Program-made: the position numbers and the translations under genes
In this document: in pieces, positions 62,729 to 64,000 of the stretch
How positions within the stretch are numbered: position 1 is the stretch's first letter
Layout: each line of letters begins with the position of its first letter
Notes under the pieces: generated by a model
Told to the model about the DNA's origin: nothing
Databases searched by the model: none
The model's input: the letters and a program-made list of their open reading frames with translations, nothing else
Assembly: GCF_005280735.1 (NCBI RefSeq)
Contig: NZ_CP040077.1
Coordinates: 1,364,001 to 1,428,000 of the forward strand
Direction of reading: 5' to 3'
Length of the DNA: 64,000 nucleotides
DNA from: Trinickia violacea
Lineage (GTDB): Bacteria > Pseudomonadota > Gammaproteobacteria > Burkholderiales > Burkholderiaceae

Positions 62729-63315
62729 ACGACAACCGAAAGCAGGACCGAGTGCGCGCACGGGAATACGCGGAGCCAGCCGAGCGCACCAACCCTGTAC
62801 CGTGGCTTCTTGGGCTCGTGGCGGCATGCCTCACGGTATGGGGTGTCAGCTACTTCCTGCTCAATCCCGGGCTTATGTCACCCAGGACCGCAGCCTCCGG
62901 TGGTGCACCAGCCGCCACGAGTGCGGCGGCTCCGGCTGCAGCGGATGGCGCACAGATCTTTGCCAGCCGCTGTGCGTCCTGCCATCAGGCGACGGGCGCA
63001 GGGCTGCCAGGTGTGTTCCCACCGTTGGCAGGCTCTGAATGGGTGAATGGCGACGCAAAGACGGTCGCACTGATCCTGCTTCTCGGCATCAATGGAAAGA
63101 TCAGCGTCGCCGGCTCCACCTTTAACGGCACGATGCCCGCATTTGGCACGACACTGTCCGATGCGGAAATCGCAGCGGTGGCATCGCACGTTCGAGCGAG
63201 CTTCGGCAACAAGTCGTCTGCGCTGACGGCAGACCTCGTCAAGACAGAGCGGACCCAATTGGGTAGTCGCACGACGCCGTGGGCAGGTGGCGACGAACTG
63301 AAGTCGCAGCACTAG
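62725..63315 (+). CDS. Membrane-anchored single-haem cytochrome c (CcoP position)
   Basis: 196 residues. One N-terminal helix (VPWLLGLVAACLTVWGVSYFLL), an Ala/Pro-rich linker and one haem c domain with Cys83-x-x-Cys86-His87 (SRCASCHQAT) and Met ligand in GTMPAFGTTL. A canonical CcoP has two haems; here there is one, so the oxidase has a reduced electron-entry chain. Conserved spacing with ccoNO argues that it replaces CcoP. Confidence 0.85.
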   Translation: MNDNRKQDRVRAREYAEPAERTNPVPWLLGLVAACLTVWGVSYFLLNPGLMSPRTAASGGAPAATSAAAPAAADGAQIFASRCASCHQATGAGLPGVFPPLAGSEWVNGDAKTVALILLLGINGKISVAGSTFNGTMPAFGTTLSDAEIAAVASHVRASFGNKSSALTADLVKTERTQLGSRTTPWAGGDELKSQH

Positions 63316-63329
63316 ATCGAGCACGCAAC

Positions 63330-64000
63330 ATGCAATCCGACCGCCCCGACAGCGTCGTGCTCGATGTGCGCGGCATGTGGTGCACCAGTTGCGCCAATGC
63401 ATTGGAACGCGTGCTTCAGCGTCAACCGGGTGTCCTCGACGCCAAGGTGAGCTTCGCGTCGGAATCGGCTTCGCTTCAATGGGACCCGGCGGCGATCTCG
63501 CTCGCCCAGATCCTGCAGCACGCCACCAGACTCGGGTACGAGTGCGTGCCCGAAGGCGCGGGCCACGACCGACGGGCGCATTTCGCGAAGATCAGGCATG
63601 ACCTGCTGGTCCGCCTGGTCGTCGCTGCCTTTTTTTCGATGTGGGTCATGGTCGCCCAATGGACCTTGTATGTCGCACCCGAAGGCAGCCTGTCGCCGGC
63701 CGTGCAATATTGGCTCGCGCTTTTCGCGTGCCTGACAACAGTCCCGGTTATCGGCTACTGCGCGCTGCCGTTTTTTCGCGCAGCGTGGCGCACGCTGCGC
63801 GCTCGAGCGCCGGGGATGGACTTTCTGGTTGTGCTGGGCGCCAGTTCATCCTGCCTTCTGTCCGTGTGGCACCTGATTCACGGTGCGTCGACTGTCTACT
63901 TTGACTCCGCTGCCATGATCGTGACCTTCCTGCTGGCCGGACGGCTGCTGGAAACCGCCGTGCGGAGCGGGTCGTCCGACGCAGTCAGAGGTCTGCTGGA
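63330..64000 (+). CDS. Copper-type P1B ATPase, N-terminal part (3' truncated by window)
   Basis: Starts ATG 63330, 15 bp after the cytochrome gene. An N-terminal heavy-metal domain with Cys18 and Cys21 (RGMWCTSCANALERVL) and the first membrane helices (LLVRLVVAAFFSMWVMVAQW; MDFLVVLGASSSCLLSVWHLIHG; VTFLLAGRLLE) are visible. The DKTGT site and CPC motif lie beyond 64000. Next to ccoNO this would be CcoI/FixI, which delivers Cu to CuB. Confidence 0.85.
   Translation, partial: MQSDRPDSVVLDVRGMWCTSCANALERVLQRQPGVLDAKVSFASESASLQWDPAAISLAQILQHATRLGYECVPEGAGHDRRAHFAKIRHDLLVRLVVAAFFSMWVMVAQWTLYVAPEGSLSPAVQYWLALFACLTTVPVIGYCALPFFRAAWRTLRARAPGMDFLVVLGASSSCLLSVWHLIHGASTVYFDSAAMIVTFLLAGRLLETAVRSGSSDAVRGLL

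Overview
The window is GC-rich chromosomal DNA from a beta-proteobacterium of the Burkholderiaceae (Burkholderia, Paraburkholderia or Trinickia type). I infer this from gene content and order: an aromatic aminotransferase divergent from uvrB, a HemP/TonB-ExbB-ExbD/Bfd/Bfr iron block, class I fumarase, acs beside a DUF4212/VC_2705-type symporter pair, many LysR/AraC/LacI regulators, and cbb3 oxidase genes. No taxonomic search was possible.

Layout. Bases 1-20.9 kb look like conserved core: the end of a patatin-like phospholipase, aminotransferase, uvrB, a GlcG/HbpS protein, hemP with a Fur box, an SRPBCC/OsmC/pirin stress group with a LysR regulator, exbD-exbB-tonB with a tiny unannotated membrane ORF upstream, bfd with a Fur-box promoter, murI, bfr, fumarase, a frameshifted EamA exporter, acs, and the two-gene sodium symporter. 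The core ends at tRNA-Ser(GGA).

Right behind the tRNA are a long inverted repeat and the 3' end of an IS66-type transposase. From there on the content is accessory. 21-27 kb holds a secreted hydrolase, a LysR remnant, an MFS transporter, a LysR gene overlapping an aspartase/fumarase-family lyase, a ProX-like remnant and a SET-domain protein. 27.5-32 kb holds a redox-signalling module: a receiver/glutaredoxin-like/thioredoxin-reductase-like fusion without its redox cysteines, a cyclic-nucleotide-domain histidine kinase overlapping it, and a second paralogous kinase facing them.

32.3-51.9 kb is the most interesting part. An intradiol dioxygenase operon (dioxygenase, SDR, BKACE-type beta-keto acid cleavage enzyme, LbH/gamma-carbonic-anhydrase-like protein, MDR reductase, cupin, AraC) and a CUT2 sugar-type ABC importer operon flank one LacI-family gene. 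Three near-identical 16-bp operator palindromes sit at the two operon starts. A porin, a secreted beta-propeller, a secreted HbpS-like protein, a Tat-exported acetamidase/formamidase, an aromatic-acid-type MFS permease, a fumarylacetoacetate hydrolase-family enzyme and a further AraC regulator follow. I read this as one uptake-and-ring-cleavage system for an unidentified compound.

52-60 kb holds an alpha/beta hydrolase, an MscS channel with a cyclic-nucleotide domain, and a five-gene CoA-dependent catabolic cluster (crotonase, CaiB/BaiF CoA-transferase, acetoacetate decarboxylase-like, acyl-CoA dehydrogenase, 3-hydroxyacyl-CoA dehydrogenase). 60.5-64 kb holds a compact cbb3-type oxidase (CcoN with a CcoS-like N-terminus, short CcoO, single-haem cytochrome c) and the start of a copper-type P-ATPase cut off by the window end.
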